From contig JAQTLX010000020.1 of the NCBI GenBank assembly GCA_028714695.1, forward strand, positions 1 to 59,632: a stretch of DNA of 59,632 bases, in the 5' to 3' direction. The notes under the pieces were generated by a model. The model was not told where the DNA came from. It did no database searches and saw nothing but the letters and a program-made list of their open reading frames with translations. How positions within the stretch are numbered: the stretch's first letter is position 1; the number at the start of each line of letters is the position of its first letter. The translations under genes were made by a program, and so were the position numbers. The stretch is from Ignavibacteria bacterium (GTDB lineage: Bacteria; Bacteroidota; Ignavibacteria; Tepidaquicellales; Tepidaquicellaceae). Positions 17,400 through 26,590 of this stretch are shown one piece after another.

Positions 17400-17690
17400 T
17401 TATTTACTGTCTCTGTAGCGGAAACTGAGTTTTGAGTCGATTAATTCTTCGACTGCCTGAATTGTGGGTTTAACGCGCTTTTCAAATTCAACCGAAAGAT
17501 TGAGTTTATCCTGATTCGTTGTTGATTCGTCATCGGTATCCTTCAACGTAACCGGCTCGAGTCTCTGACTCAGTTCGATACGTGTTTCATCGTTAATCTG
17601 GCGCGATCTTTTCGACGCGATAACAGTGGCTTCATAAATATTTTCGGCGCTTTTCTCGAATTTTTCGAGATCTACTGTTTTAATTGCCAT
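17400..17690 (-). CDS. rpoZ: RNA polymerase omega subunit (RpoZ-like)
   Basis: 96 aa. Omega-family features: the YEATVIASKRSRQIN segment (RYxLVxxAAKRARQI in classic omega) followed by an acidic linker and a C-terminal helix. Omega helps fold and stabilise the beta' subunit. Its ATG overlaps the gmk stop by one base (TAATG), and the gmk-rpoZ-coaBC order is widely conserved, which supports the call despite low motif content. Confidence 0.88.
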   Translation of the reverse strand: MAIKTVDLEKFEKSAENIYEATVIASKRSRQINDETRIELSQRLEPVTLKDTDDESTTNQDKLNLSVEFEKRVKPTIQAVEELIDSKLSFRYRDSK

Positions 17691-18259
17691 TATTTTTGCT
17701 CCTTAGTATTATAATATTTATTAATAATTTTTTTTGCTTCTTCTACTGCATCTTTTAAGGTATCATTATTTACAACATAATCAAACTCATCTTTTTTTGC
17801 CATTTCAAAATCTATTCTTGCTATACGTTTATTGAGTGTCTCTTCGGTTTCGGTTCCCCTGTTCTTTAATCGCTGAATTATTGCATTCCTGTCAGGCGGA
17901 TTCACAAATATTAACACTGCTTTGTCCCGATAAATTCTTTTTAACGACAAGGCACCCTTTACATCCATGTCAAAAACCATGTTTTCGCCGTTATTAAGGC
18001 ATTCATCAACCTGGCTTTTGAGCGTTCCGTAGTAATTATTGTCGTAAATCAGTTCGTATTCGATAAATTCATTATTCTTTATTTTTTCTTCAAAATCCTC
18101 TTTTGATATGAAAAAATAGTCTTTCTTATCTGTTTCGATATCCCTTTTCTTCCTTGAAGTCGCGGATATCGAAAACCGGAACTCCGGAAATATTTTCAGT
18201 ATTTCCTTTACAACAGTAGTTTTGCCGCTTCCCGAGGGCGCTGAAAATACAAATAGCAT
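17690..18259 (-). CDS. gmk: Guanylate kinase
   Basis: 189 aa. P-loop SAPSGSGKTTVV is at the N terminus; the GMP-binding segment ISATSRKKRDIETDKKDYFFIS (the usual TTR is ATSRKKR here) and the VNPPDRNAIIQRLKNRGTE lid follow. It converts GMP to GDP. It sits 1 bp after the yicC stop and overlaps rpoZ by one base. Confidence 0.97.
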   Translation of the reverse strand: MLFVFSAPSGSGKTTVVKEILKIFPEFRFSISATSRKKRDIETDKKDYFFISKEDFEEKIKNNEFIEYELIYDNNYYGTLKSQVDECLNNGENMVFDMDVKGALSLKRIYRDKAVLIFVNPPDRNAIIQRLKNRGTETEETLNKRIARIDFEMAKKDEFDYVVNNDTLKDAVEEAKKIINKYYNTKEQK

Positions 18260-18260
18260 T

Positions 18261-19142
18261 TTATTCTATATTTTGAATTTGTTCTCTGATTTTTTCAAGT
18301 TCTTCTTTCAGAAGAGATACTTTCTGCGAAATATTCGCGTCGGACGCTTTGGACGCTATTGTATTTATTTCTCTGTTCATTTCCTGAAGCAGAAAATTCA
18401 ATCTTCTGCCGACATTTTCTGGCGAGTTTACGCTGTCGCGGAAAAATTCAAGATGACTGTTCAATCTCACGCACTCTTCGGTTATATCCATCTTTTCGAT
18501 AAGAAGCATGATTTCAAATTCAAGGCGCTTGTCGTCTATGATTGACCTGTCAGTAAGGAATGCACTGAGTTTCTCGCCGAAGATTCTTCTTTCTTCAGCG
18601 ACTCTGGACCTTCCGAGTTCGATGATTGCTTCGGTTTCGTTTTCTATCTGTGTTATCCTCTCGAGAATATCCTTTTCAAGAAAACTTCCTTCTCTTTTCT
18701 TCATATCAATCATTTCGTCGAGGGCTTTATTAATCAAATCGCAGACCATTTTAAATTCTTCTTCATCGACTGCTTCTTCATTGTCCTGAATGAAATAATC
18801 CGAGAATAAAAGAATATGCTCAAGTTTGACTTTTTCTTTCGAGCCGATTTTTTTCTTTATTTCCTTGATAATTGAAATCTGCTTTTTCAAGCCGCCGGTG
18901 TCAAGAGAAACCTCGTGGTTTGAATTATCGGATTCATCTTTCGTAATCAGCAGATTAACTTTTCCGCGGGAAATCTTCTGTTTGACTATATCCCTTATTT
19001 CATACTCGCGGCTGTATATGTACTTCGGACATTTCAGAGAAATTTCCGAATACCTGCTGTTCACCGAGCGGACTTCAACGAAATACTTGCTGCCTTTTTC
19101 CAGAATCTCGGCTTTGCCGTATCCTGTCATGCTTATTAACAT
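18261..19142 (-). CDS. YicC family endoribonuclease
   Basis: 293 aa. The family starts MTGYGKAE (here after MLIS) and ends in the DUF1732 domain, RLNFLLQEMNREINTIASKA…KEELEKIREQIQNIE. Both ends are intact. E. coli YicC is an RNA-degradation factor acting on small RNA. It is located immediately upstream of gmk, as in many genomes. Confidence 0.94.
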   Translation of the reverse strand: MLISMTGYGKAEILEKGSKYFVEVRSVNSRYSEISLKCPKYIYSREYEIRDIVKQKISRGKVNLLITKDESDNSNHEVSLDTGGLKKQISIIKEIKKKIGSKEKVKLEHILLFSDYFIQDNEEAVDEEEFKMVCDLINKALDEMIDMKKREGSFLEKDILERITQIENETEAIIELGRSRVAEERRIFGEKLSAFLTDRSIIDDKRLEFEIMLLIEKMDITEECVRLNSHLEFFRDSVNSPENVGRRLNFLLQEMNREINTIASKASDANISQKVSLLKEELEKIREQIQNIE

Positions 19143-19152
19143 ATTAGTGTAT

Positions 19153-19977
19153 TTACTTTACGTAGTTTTTTGTTAATTCTTTTTTAAGATATTCGAACGC
19201 TTCGTCAACATTGTTTATGAACTTATACAGTTTCAAATCTTCGGGAGAAATCATTCCCGTTTCAGCCATCGCTTCGAAATTTATTACTTTCTGCCAGTAC
19301 TCATAACCGTAAATGATAATAGTCATTTTCTTGTTAAGTTTCAAAGTCTGCACGAGCGTCAGAACTTCCATAAGTTCGTCGAGCGTGCCGAAACCTCCCG
19401 GCATAATAACAAGCGCTTTTGCAAGATAAGCGAACCAGAATTTTCTCATGAAGAAATAATGGAATTCAAAATTCAAATGCCCGTCGATATACTTATTCGG
19501 GTACTGTTCGAAAGGAAGAGAAATATTGAATCCAATCGAAAGACCTTTGGCGCGTTTGGCACCTTTGTTAGCCGCTTCCATAACGCCCGGACCGCCGCCT
19601 GAAGTTACAATAAATTTATTTCCTTTTTTGAGACCTTTGGACCACTTTGTCATTCTATACGCGAGTTCTTCGGTATCCCTGTAATAGCGCGACATTTCGA
19701 CTTCCATCTCGGCAATCTTAATCTCCTGAAGCAATTTTGCTCCCGGGTTTTTCATTTTGTTTGTTTTCCTGGTAAGTTCGCGAAATCTCTTTTCCGCGAC
19801 TTCCGGCGGCAATGTGCGCGCCGAACCGAAGAATACAATCGTGTCCTTAACGTCGAATTTTTTAAGACGCGAATAGGGTTCGAGATATTCTGTCAGGATT
19901 CTTACAGACCTGCCCGGAGGCGAATTTAAGAACTCGAGATTTTTGTAAGCCTTTGGCGCTTTTTCTAAATGATCCAT
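19153..19977 (-). CDS. LOG family (TIGR00730-type) Rossmann-fold protein
   Basis: 274 aa. The signature GGGPGVMEAANKGA and PGGFGTLDELMEVL motifs are both present; these bind the phosphoribosyl part of nucleoside monophosphates in cytokinin-riboside phosphoribohydrolases and pyrimidine/purine nucleosidases. It is longer at the N terminus than plant LOGs, like the bacterial long form. Likely a nucleotide 5'-monophosphate nucleosidase; substrate not defined. Confidence 0.93.
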   Translation of the reverse strand: MDHLEKAPKAYKNLEFLNSPPGRSVRILTEYLEPYSRLKKFDVKDTIVFFGSARTLPPEVAEKRFRELTRKTNKMKNPGAKLLQEIKIAEMEVEMSRYYRDTEELAYRMTKWSKGLKKGNKFIVTSGGGPGVMEAANKGAKRAKGLSIGFNISLPFEQYPNKYIDGHLNFEFHYFFMRKFWFAYLAKALVIMPGGFGTLDELMEVLTLVQTLKLNKKMTIIIYGYEYWQKVINFEAMAETGMISPEDLKLYKFINNVDEAFEYLKKELTKNYVK

Positions 19978-19982
19978 GTATT

Positions 19983-20720
19983 TTATAAACTTCTTCCTCC
20001 GTCAACAATGAAAATGTTGCCGGTTATGTATTTATTGTTAATTGATAAAAACTCTATTAAACCGTTTATGTCTTCACTTTTTCCGAATCTTTTCATCGGA
20101 TATAATTTTTCTTCGTCCCTGTTCGCAGTCTTGTTTTCGTCGTCGTCAATCCAGATTGTTCCGGGGGCAATCGAGTTTACAAGAATATCGGGGGCGAGCC
20201 TCTTCGCCATTAATTTAGTAAGTTTTATTACGCCTGTCTTGGCAAGCGAATAAGGAATAAATCCCTGCCAGTTCTGAATTCCGCCGAGAGAAGATATATT
20301 GATTATGCTGCACGGCTTTTCGGGATTGTCCTTCATCAGTTTAGCCGCTTCTATGGAGCAGAACAACGTGCTCTTCAGATTTGAATCTATAAAGTCGTAA
20401 AAAATATCTTCCGTTATATCGAAAAAATCAACGTGTCCGAAAATCGCTGAATTGTTCACAAGCACGTCCAAACAGCCGTATGTTTTCTTAATCTCCGCAA
20501 AAGTATCCTTAATGCTGTCAATCTTCCGAAGGTCGGCTTTTACAGCCAGCGCCTTCACGCCTTTCGAGGTTATTTCATCTACGATGTTTTTGACGGCATT
20601 TTCATCCGAACTGTGGTAGTTCACAACCATATCGAAACCCAAATCCGCAAGTCTGAGGGCAATATCCCGTCCCAGCCTCCTTGCAGAACCCGTAACCATC
20701 GCGACTTTATTCAAATTCAT
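19983..20720 (-). CDS. Short-chain dehydrogenase/reductase (pteridine-reductase-like)
   Basis: 245 aa, classic SDR. Cofactor motif TGSARRLGRDIAL is at residues ~10-22 (TGxxxxxG), NNSAIFG follows at the fourth strand, and the catalytic SxnYxxxK appears as Ser in NISSLGG and YSLAK. The TGSARRLG variant is typical of pteridine reductase-like SDRs such as FolM. Substrate is inference. It sits 5 bp upstream of the LOG gene and 8 bp downstream of a tRNA-Arg on the same strand. Confidence 0.92.
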   Translation of the reverse strand: MNLNKVAMVTGSARRLGRDIALRLADLGFDMVVNYHSSDENAVKNIVDEITSKGVKALAVKADLRKIDSIKDTFAEIKKTYGCLDVLVNNSAIFGHVDFFDITEDIFYDFIDSNLKSTLFCSIEAAKLMKDNPEKPCSIINISSLGGIQNWQGFIPYSLAKTGVIKLTKLMAKRLAPDILVNSIAPGTIWIDDDENKTANRDEEKLYPMKRFGKSEDINGLIEFLSINNKYITGNIFIVDGGRSL

Positions 20721-20728
20721 ATAATTAG

Positions 20729-20802
20729 TGCCCTTGGGACGACTCGAACGTCCGACAAACAGTTTAGGAAACTGCTGCTCTATCCACCTGAGCTACAAGG
20801 GC
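20729..20802 (-). tRNA. tRNA-Arg (CCT anticodon)
   Basis: 74 nt. 7-bp acceptor stem gcccttg/caagggc with discriminator A, D arm, anticodon stem gcagt/actgt around loop ttcctaa giving anticodon CCT (reads AGG), and T arm with gttcgag. CCA is not encoded. Confidence 0.95.
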
Positions 20803-21092
20803 GTAACTTATAATTTACGAAATTTCATAATTTTATTCACGGATAAAATGACATTATATTTAAAAAAAATCGTAGAAAAACGTTGATTTTCGCATGTTTT
20901 AGATGGATTACAAAATCGAGTATCTCTGATGCCTTATTTCCTCGAAAAAAACGTAAGATATTTCATATATTATACTAAGGTTAGTTACTGAAAATCAGAG
21001 TTTAGATGATATTCTTAAATAAAGGAGAATGAAATAATTATAAAGCACAGATTTATTTTCACCTTTCTAGACTATTCCTCTTACTATATATT
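20803..21092. other. Intergenic region at left edge of A/T-rich module
   Basis: 290 bp upstream of tRNA-Arg. It contains the left copy of a 14-bp direct repeat (cctcgaaaaaaacg, 20940-20953). Base composition becomes strongly A/T-rich to the right. No gene seen. Confidence 0.6.
20940..20953 (+). repeat. Left 14-bp direct repeat flanking A/T-rich module
   Basis: cctcgaaaaaaacg; the same 14 bases occur at 24041-24054. A looser match extends to the left of both (tgccttattt versus tgcctattcc). Confidence 0.6.
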
Positions 21093-21983
21093 TTACGACA
21101 TTCCTACAAGCATTTCTGTTCCATCGGACATAGTAATACCTTCCTCTTTGTTTTCTAATAATATCGGATCCCCAATATTTATAAATCCGTCTGTTTTAAT
21201 TATTATAGACTGTTTATATCGATGACCTACACTATCATTAAAATACAAAGAATATAATAGAGTAGATATTTTTGCATCTGTTGGGACTCCAATTTCAAAA
21301 AACAAGAAAAAGTTCTTTTCCAAGTTTCCGTAATCAACATTTTCAGTAATACTTTGAATGCCTAATAAATTTAGCATTTTATTATTACCTAAAAATTTTA
21401 GATTAACATTATAGGCTCGTTCACCAGAATTAATTAAATTAAATTTACATCTTTTTATTGGAGAATATGAATTATCAGGAATTAATCTTGAATTAACTTG
21501 GAAATAGGGGCGAATAGAAATTAAATGTTCTTCTTTTTGAAGGTTAAGTTCTTCCTCCATTGTCAATATTTTCAGTTTACTAATTTTATCATCTTTTTTT
21601 GCTTTCTTTATTGTATGTAATAATGCCAAACCAGTGAATGAAACAACTAATATTTGAACAGATACGAGTAAATAATCCCAAAAGTCTTTTTTGTTTTCTT
21701 TATTGACTAATATTATCTTACCTTGTTTATCAGAGTTTGAATCGACATTAATCTCATTCTGATATTTATACATATAATCCAACAATGCTAATTCTGTTGA
21801 ATCACAATTATTATTAGCTAATTTTAATATTAATTCATTGTTCATAGAATAGATATTAAAACCCAAATCGGATTTTTCAATATGAATATTCTTTTGAGTT
21901 GAATCAGATTTGTTATCTAATGCATAGGAGAATTGGGCACAGCTTAGTAAAATTAAAATGCAAATCCATAATTTTCTAATCAT
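21093..21983 (-). CDS. Hypothetical membrane protein, A/T-rich module gene 2
   Basis: 296 aa, family not recognised. Residues 1-21 look like a signal peptide (MIRKLWICILILLSCAQF…). A short extracytoplasmic region follows, then one membrane helix at about 107-128 (FWDYLLVSVQILVVSFTGLAL). A charged coiled stretch (KKAKKDDKISKLKILTMEEELNLQ in part) and a C-terminal beta-rich domain of about 140 residues would be cytoplasmic. It starts 13 bp after the stop of the upstream membrane protein, so the two form an operon. Codon use is much more A/T-rich than in neighbouring housekeeping genes, suggesting transfer. Confidence 0.75.
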   Translation of the reverse strand: MIRKLWICILILLSCAQFSYALDNKSDSTQKNIHIEKSDLGFNIYSMNNELILKLANNNCDSTELALLDYMYKYQNEINVDSNSDKQGKIILVNKENKKDFWDYLLVSVQILVVSFTGLALLHTIKKAKKDDKISKLKILTMEEELNLQKEEHLISIRPYFQVNSRLIPDNSYSPIKRCKFNLINSGERAYNVNLKFLGNNKMLNLLGIQSITENVDYGNLEKNFFLFFEIGVPTDAKISTLLYSLYFNDSVGHRYKQSIIIKTDGFINIGDPILLENKEEGITMSDGTEMLVGMS

Positions 21984-21996
21984 TATTATTAGTGTT

Positions 21997-22743
21997 TTAA
22001 TTATCTGATTTATCTTGTCTCTTTAATTTAATAGGTTTCTTTTTTCTAAGACTTGTTAATAAACTATTTGATAAACTTTCTCTTAGCTCAATTCCGACAT
22101 TTTTTTCTTTTAAAACACTTTCTATATCTTTAATTTTCAAATATAGGTAGTAATCATTAATGGTCTGAATATTCATCCACTTAATGAATGATAACAGTAA
22201 TCCAGCTAAAGTTGTATATAACAAAACATAGGAATAATCTGTAATTGTAGTAATTTTTTTTAACGCAGTCTGTATGTAATCAGTATTATTCGTGATTTGC
22301 TCATTTAAATAATCCAATCGTAATCCATAAAAATATAATGAATCTCTATTCGCTATTATAAAATCGATTTTATTTTTTATATTTACATCTTTGGTTTTGT
22401 CTTTATACTTAAGCATTGTTTTGTGAAATTTTATAAATGTACTTAACATCGAATCCTTTGAAATGTTTTTATTGCCTATGGAGTCATAATTTATATTAAT
22501 ATTATTAGAATCGATTTGATTTAAAAATAATTCGAGATGATTAATACTTTGCTTCATCGAGTAGATATATTTTTGTGATTCAAGATGATATAACGCTCGT
22601 TGATTTTTATGATGTTGAACTTTCTCTTCTAAGTTTGTAGTTAAATAATCTGGGACAATGCAAACCAGAATTAAAATTAATCCACACAGATAAAAAATAA
22701 ATTTATAAATATTGTCTGTAGGTATATTGGGAGCATTAAGCAT
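21997..22743 (-). CDS. Hypothetical two-helix membrane protein, A/T-rich module gene 1
   Basis: 248 aa, not recognised. Membrane helices at about residues 13-35 (FIFYLCGLILILVCIV) and 170-190 (YVLLYTTLAGLLLSF) bracket a ~135-residue, mostly helical, Asn/Lys-rich loop predicted to be extracytoplasmic. The C-terminal 55 residues would be cytoplasmic and are strongly basic (SLRKKKPIKLKRQDK). Paired with the downstream membrane protein. Function unknown. Confidence 0.75.
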   Translation of the reverse strand: MLNAPNIPTDNIYKFIFYLCGLILILVCIVPDYLTTNLEEKVQHHKNQRALYHLESQKYIYSMKQSINHLELFLNQIDSNNININYDSIGNKNISKDSMLSTFIKFHKTMLKYKDKTKDVNIKNKIDFIIANRDSLYFYGLRLDYLNEQITNNTDYIQTALKKITTITDYSYVLLYTTLAGLLLSFIKWMNIQTINDYYLYLKIKDIESVLKEKNVGIELRESLSNSLLTSLRKKKPIKLKRQDKSDN

Positions 22744-23017
22744 ATCAATTGTTTTTTAATATATGTAAAAGTATTACAGCCAAGCAATTGCATATTTCAT
22801 AAAGTAACTTTATAGTACTTAATTTATTTATTTCTTTTAAAAGTAATTTTTGGGTCTTACTTGTTTAATAAATGTAATAAATAATAACAATAAAAACATC
22901 TAATAAATCTATCAAGCAAAATCCAATTAAAGCGCATATTTACAGCATATAATATAATAATATTATGACTTGATAATAAATGAGAAAACGTTAAATTGTA
23001 GTTAAAAATAGAAAAAT

Positions 23018-23893
23018 ATGGACAAAATTCTTTTAAAAGAAATAGATTATGAGTCCGATAATTCTCAGACATTAGGAACTAAAATAAAAATTGCAATAAG
23101 TATTAATGATATAGATTACAAATATGAATCTATAGCTATACCTTTTCACGAAATAATAGATCCACAAATTGGTTTTATAAGAAGATATAATTTTAAAATA
23201 TATTCATTTAATCTTGGTGATGAGAAATCAATTAAATTTACTGTAACTCATTATATAAGATTTTATAATTGTTATAATGAATCAAAATTAATTGATTTAG
23301 AGTTTAGGACTGACAATATTGATTTTGTACAGTGTTATTATATAGACATTAACAATAGTGTTCACCTATTATCTGAATATGAAAGGCCATTCAAAGAACT
23401 TTATGATCAGTTTATACGTTCATTTCCGTTAACAGCAATATATAACAAATTATATGATTATCAGTATCCATATTTTGATAGAGAAAATAACAAAGTGATA
23501 TATAATAAAATCAATAATTATGAGATAAGAGGACTTTTAAAAGATATTATTAATTCTGAAGACAATAATTTTAAATCTTACAAAGAAACGGCTGATAAAT
23601 ATTTAAAAGACCTAGAATTATTAATGAAAGACAATAATTATATCGTTGATGAAAAATTAAGTGAAATATTACGTTGTATAAGTATTAAGTTCCCAAATGA
23701 AAAACTTTGCTTTGAAATAAGCGAAATGGCTAATGGTGTTATCAGATTTGACGCTAATAGAGTATACGAAATGTTAGACAATATATTACTAAATAATGGT
23801 TCCGTCGGATTTTATTATAATGTACCTGAATTGGTTGATGCGGGTCTTTATAAAACCCAACTTAATGAGTATTTAAGTCTGAAGAATAAATAA
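23018..23893 (+). CDS. Hypothetical protein, divergent gene of A/T-rich module
   Basis: 291 aa, not recognised. No signal peptide or membrane helix. The N-terminal ~130 residues alternate short hydrophobic strands and look beta-rich. The remainder is helical with many Tyr, Asn and Lys. It is divergent from the two membrane-protein genes with a 274-bp gap, and its A/T-richness matches theirs. A 6-bp hairpin without a T run lies at 23945-23962 downstream. Function cannot be assigned. Confidence 0.7.
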   Translation: MDKILLKEIDYESDNSQTLGTKIKIAISINDIDYKYESIAIPFHEIIDPQIGFIRRYNFKIYSFNLGDEKSIKFTVTHYIRFYNCYNESKLIDLEFRTDNIDFVQCYYIDINNSVHLLSEYERPFKELYDQFIRSFPLTAIYNKLYDYQYPYFDRENNKVIYNKINNYEIRGLLKDIINSEDNNFKSYKETADKYLKDLELLMKDNNYIVDEKLSEILRCISIKFPNEKLCFEISEMANGVIRFDANRVYEMLDNILLNNGSVGFYYNVPELVDAGLYKTQLNEYLSLKNK

Positions 23894-24040
23894 TATTTTA
23901 TTCATCTCAACAAATACTTATAATATATTAGATATAAAAAAACAGACTGCAATTAAGCAGTCCAAGCCTTATTCGAAGTAAAATATGGGGATTTTAATTT
24001 AAATCCGGCTTATCTCAATATAGATATCGGTGCCTATTCC

Positions 24041-24054
24041 CCTCGAAAAAAACG
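24041..24054 (+). repeat. Right 14-bp direct repeat flanking A/T-rich module
   Basis: cctcgaaaaaaacg, identical to 20940-20953. It lies 74 bp upstream of the chosen rocD start, so it could alternatively be part of that promoter region. Confidence 0.6.
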
Positions 24055-24127
24055 AACGTATTTGTTATATTTGAAGACAATCCGAAAATCAAGAAAATCA
24101 TTTTACAAACAAATTATAATCAATTTT

Positions 24128-25327
24128 ATGAACACAAAAGAATTTATTGAACTCGAAGAAAAATACGGCGCGCATAATTATCATCCGCTCGATGTCGTTA
24201 TCGATAAAGCGGAAGGTGTGTGGGTATGGGACGTGGACGGCAAGAAATACCTCGATTGTCTTGCGGCATACTCAGCCGTTAATCAGGGACACTGCCATCC
24301 AAGAATTATCAAAGCATTGAAAGAACAGGCTGAAAAAGTAACTCTTACATCAAGAGCATTCAGGAATAATCAATTACCGCTGCTCTGCAAGGAACTCTGC
24401 GAACTTACGGGTTACGAAATGGTTCTACCGATGAACTCGGGTGCCGAAGCGGTTGAAACCGCATTGAAAGCCGTAAGAAAATGGGGATATACAATAAAGA
24501 AAGTACCTGAAAATCAGGCTGAAATTATTGTATGCTCAAATAACTTCGCGGGAAGAACAATTTCAATCATAAGTTTTTCGACTGAAGAACAATATAAATT
24601 CGGTTTCGGTCCTTTAACACCGGGATACAAAGTTGTAAAGTACGGCGACGCGGCGGATTTCGAAAAAGCAATCACACCTAATACGGTCGCGTTCATAGTG
24701 GAACCTATTCAGGGCGAAGGCGGAGTTATAGTTCCCGAAGCAGGATATCTTAAAAAAACATTCGACCTCTGCAAAAAGCATAATATTCTTTTCGTTGCCG
24801 ATGAAATTCAGTCAGGACTCGGAAGAAGCGGAAAGTTATTCGCATTCATGTACGAAGGCATTAAGCCCGACATGGTAACTATCGGAAAAGCGTTATCGGG
24901 AGGATGCTATCCCGTATCGGCAGTTCTTTCGTCAAGAGAAATTCTCGGAGTGTTCAATCCGGGAGACCACGGTTCGACGTTCGGCGGCAATCCGCTCGGA
25001 TGCGCGGTGGCAAGGGAAAGTTTGAAAGTGCTCGTTGAAGAAAATTTAGTTGAAAAGTCATTCGAACTCGGCGAATATTTCAGGGATAAATTAAGAGCAA
25101 TCAAGACCGACAGGATAAAAGAAATACGCGGCAAAGGACTTTTCATAGGCGTAGAACTGAAACCCGAAGCGGGCGGCGCGAGAAAATACTGCGAAGGACT
25201 TAAGAATCTCGGCGTGCTCTGCAAAGAAACTCATGAGAACGTAATAAGATTCGCTCCCCCTTTAGTGATTAAGAAAGAAGAAATAGACTGGGCGATAGAA
25301 CAGGTGAATAAAGTACTGGCAAATTAA
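24128..25327 (+). CDS. rocD: Ornithine--oxo-acid aminotransferase
   Basis: 399 aa from the chosen ATG at 24128, which gives the family N terminus (MNTKEFIELEEKYGAHNYHP). A longer frame from 24062 adds 22 unlikely residues. Class-III PLP aminotransferase motifs are present: NSGAEAVETALK, NFAGRTISI, VEPIQGEGGV, VADEIQSGLGRSG and the PLP Lys in TIGKALSGG. It converts ornithine plus 2-oxoglutarate to glutamate semialdehyde and glutamate. A possible -7 element TATATTTG is at 24066-24073, but I see no good -33 partner. Confidence 0.94.
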   Translation: MNTKEFIELEEKYGAHNYHPLDVVIDKAEGVWVWDVDGKKYLDCLAAYSAVNQGHCHPRIIKALKEQAEKVTLTSRAFRNNQLPLLCKELCELTGYEMVLPMNSGAEAVETALKAVRKWGYTIKKVPENQAEIIVCSNNFAGRTISIISFSTEEQYKFGFGPLTPGYKVVKYGDAADFEKAITPNTVAFIVEPIQGEGGVIVPEAGYLKKTFDLCKKHNILFVADEIQSGLGRSGKLFAFMYEGIKPDMVTIGKALSGGCYPVSAVLSSREILGVFNPGDHGSTFGGNPLGCAVARESLKVLVEENLVEKSFELGEYFRDKLRAIKTDRIKEIRGKGLFIGVELKPEAGGARKYCEGLKNLGVLCKETHENVIRFAPPLVIKKEEIDWAIEQVNKVLAN

Positions 25328-25344
25328 AAAAACAGTGTATAACG

Positions 25345-25375
25345 AAAAGGGAGTTCATTGAACTCCCTTTTTTCG
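25345..25375. terminator. Terminator between rocD and T9SS gene
   Basis: 12-bp stem aaaagggagttc/gaactccctttt with a 3-nt loop and flanking T and A runs, between convergent genes, so bidirectional. The stem is identical to the one at 26546. Confidence 0.92.
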
Positions 25376-25389
25376 TTTATGTATAAAAC

Positions 25390-26457
25390 TTATTTTACAA
25401 TCATCATCTTCTTAATATCGGAAAAATCTTTTGTCTGCAGTTTGTAGAAATAAATACCGCTGGCAAGTTTCGAGCCGTCGAACGTGACATTGTAGGTACC
25501 TGCATCCATGAAACCATCGTAATAGTTCTCAATTTCTTTTCCAAGCGCATCATAAATTTTCAGGGATACGTTTGTATTCTTAGGAATAGAGAATTTGAAG
25601 TTAGTCGACGGATTGAAAGGATTAGGATAATTCTGAGAAAGCGAATATCCGTTCGCGATTTCGGTTTGACTGTTAATGCCTGTGACGGCAGTCAGACCCA
25701 TTTTTTTTGTATTGAGAACATTTGCCGAAGTGCTTAGAGGCGAACCCAGGAAATATGCAAACACGCCAATCTGACAATTGGCTGCAACCCACAAGGAAGA
25801 AACGTTATATGTCCACGTATGCGATTTTACTGTATTGCCTGCCCAGTGGCCGGTACTGAGCGATACACCTGCAGAGCCGTCAACCATATCCCTGACTACA
25901 TGTTTATGCACATAAGAACTTCCGCCGGTGCAAGAACCATTGCCTGTCTGCGAATATATCAGATTATCTTCGAGCATTACGAAACTGATATTGACGTTAG
26001 TATCAAGGTCTCTTAATGAGGTTACATTTGCCGTAAGCACGAGTTGTCTTGTGCTTTCGTTATAACTTTTCACTAACTGAATTCTTACAGAAGGATCCCA
26101 TCCCGCCTGATTCATAGTTTGGACGAGCCATGCGCCTCTATCGATTGCACCTGTATATCTTCCGACAACACCTGAGGGATAACCCGAATAACCCAATTGC
26201 GACAAAATTCCGTTCCCGTTAAAATTAACCCACGGGTCGCCTGTTCCGGCATATCCGTGGTATTCGAGAACAAGAGTATTCGGAAAATACTGAAGAACCG
26301 ATTCGACAATCACGTGACCGCACGGGCACCACTGACACCAGGTTCCCGTACAAACTTCAAGCAGAACATTATTTGTATCTGTCTGCGCATTCACTTTCAG
26401 AAAAGACGCACCCGAAATGAGAACGGCTATTACAAAGATTGAAATTATTTTTTTCAT
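25390..26457 (-). CDS. Secreted Omp28/thioredoxin-like protein with T9SS sorting domain
   Basis: 355 aa. An N-terminal signal peptide (MKKIISIFVIAVLISGASFLK) ends near residue 24. The next part is Omp28-related, thioredoxin-like: VLLEVCTGTWCQWCPCG holds a CxxC-type site (WCQWC) and a following PCG, then LVLEYHGYAGTGDPW. The C-terminal ~85 residues are a type A sorting domain, introduced by LSQNYPNPFNPSTNFKFSIP and ending ASGIYFYKLQTKDFSD…MMIVK. It is probably exported and surface-attached or released by T9SS. Redox activity is plausible from the cysteines but unproven. Confidence 0.92.
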   Translation of the reverse strand: MKKIISIFVIAVLISGASFLKVNAQTDTNNVLLEVCTGTWCQWCPCGHVIVESVLQYFPNTLVLEYHGYAGTGDPWVNFNGNGILSQLGYSGYPSGVVGRYTGAIDRGAWLVQTMNQAGWDPSVRIQLVKSYNESTRQLVLTANVTSLRDLDTNVNISFVMLEDNLIYSQTGNGSCTGGSSYVHKHVVRDMVDGSAGVSLSTGHWAGNTVKSHTWTYNVSSLWVAANCQIGVFAYFLGSPLSTSANVLNTKKMGLTAVTGINSQTEIANGYSLSQNYPNPFNPSTNFKFSIPKNTNVSLKIYDALGKEIENYYDGFMDAGTYNVTFDGSKLASGIYFYKLQTKDFSDIKKMMIVK

Positions 26458-26545
26458 TTTAAAATCCGATTTTATTTAATTCAATTTACTTTTTAAAACT
26501 TAACTATAATATTTTAGTAATTCAATAATTAAAAGATTATTAAAA

Positions 26546-26572
26546 AAAAGGGAGTTCTCAGAACTCCCTTTT
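26546..26572 (-). terminator. Terminator downstream of 685-aa T9SS gene
   Basis: 12-bp stem aaaagggagttc/gaactccctttt with loop tca. The A run on the left gives a U tract on the - strand. Its stem is base-for-base the same as that at 25345. Confidence 0.9.
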
Positions 26573-26590
26573 CAACATCCTGAAAATAAA

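Noticed and set aside
20729..24054. tRNA-Arg as integration site of the A/T-rich module
   Set aside because: Integration normally uses the tRNA 3' end; here the 3' end faces the SDR gene, and the 14-bp repeat is not part of the tRNA.
24062..24127. 22-residue N-terminal extension of ornithine aminotransferase
   Set aside because: Basic, unlike the family, and it covers the likely promoter; the ATG at 24128 gives the usual N terminus.
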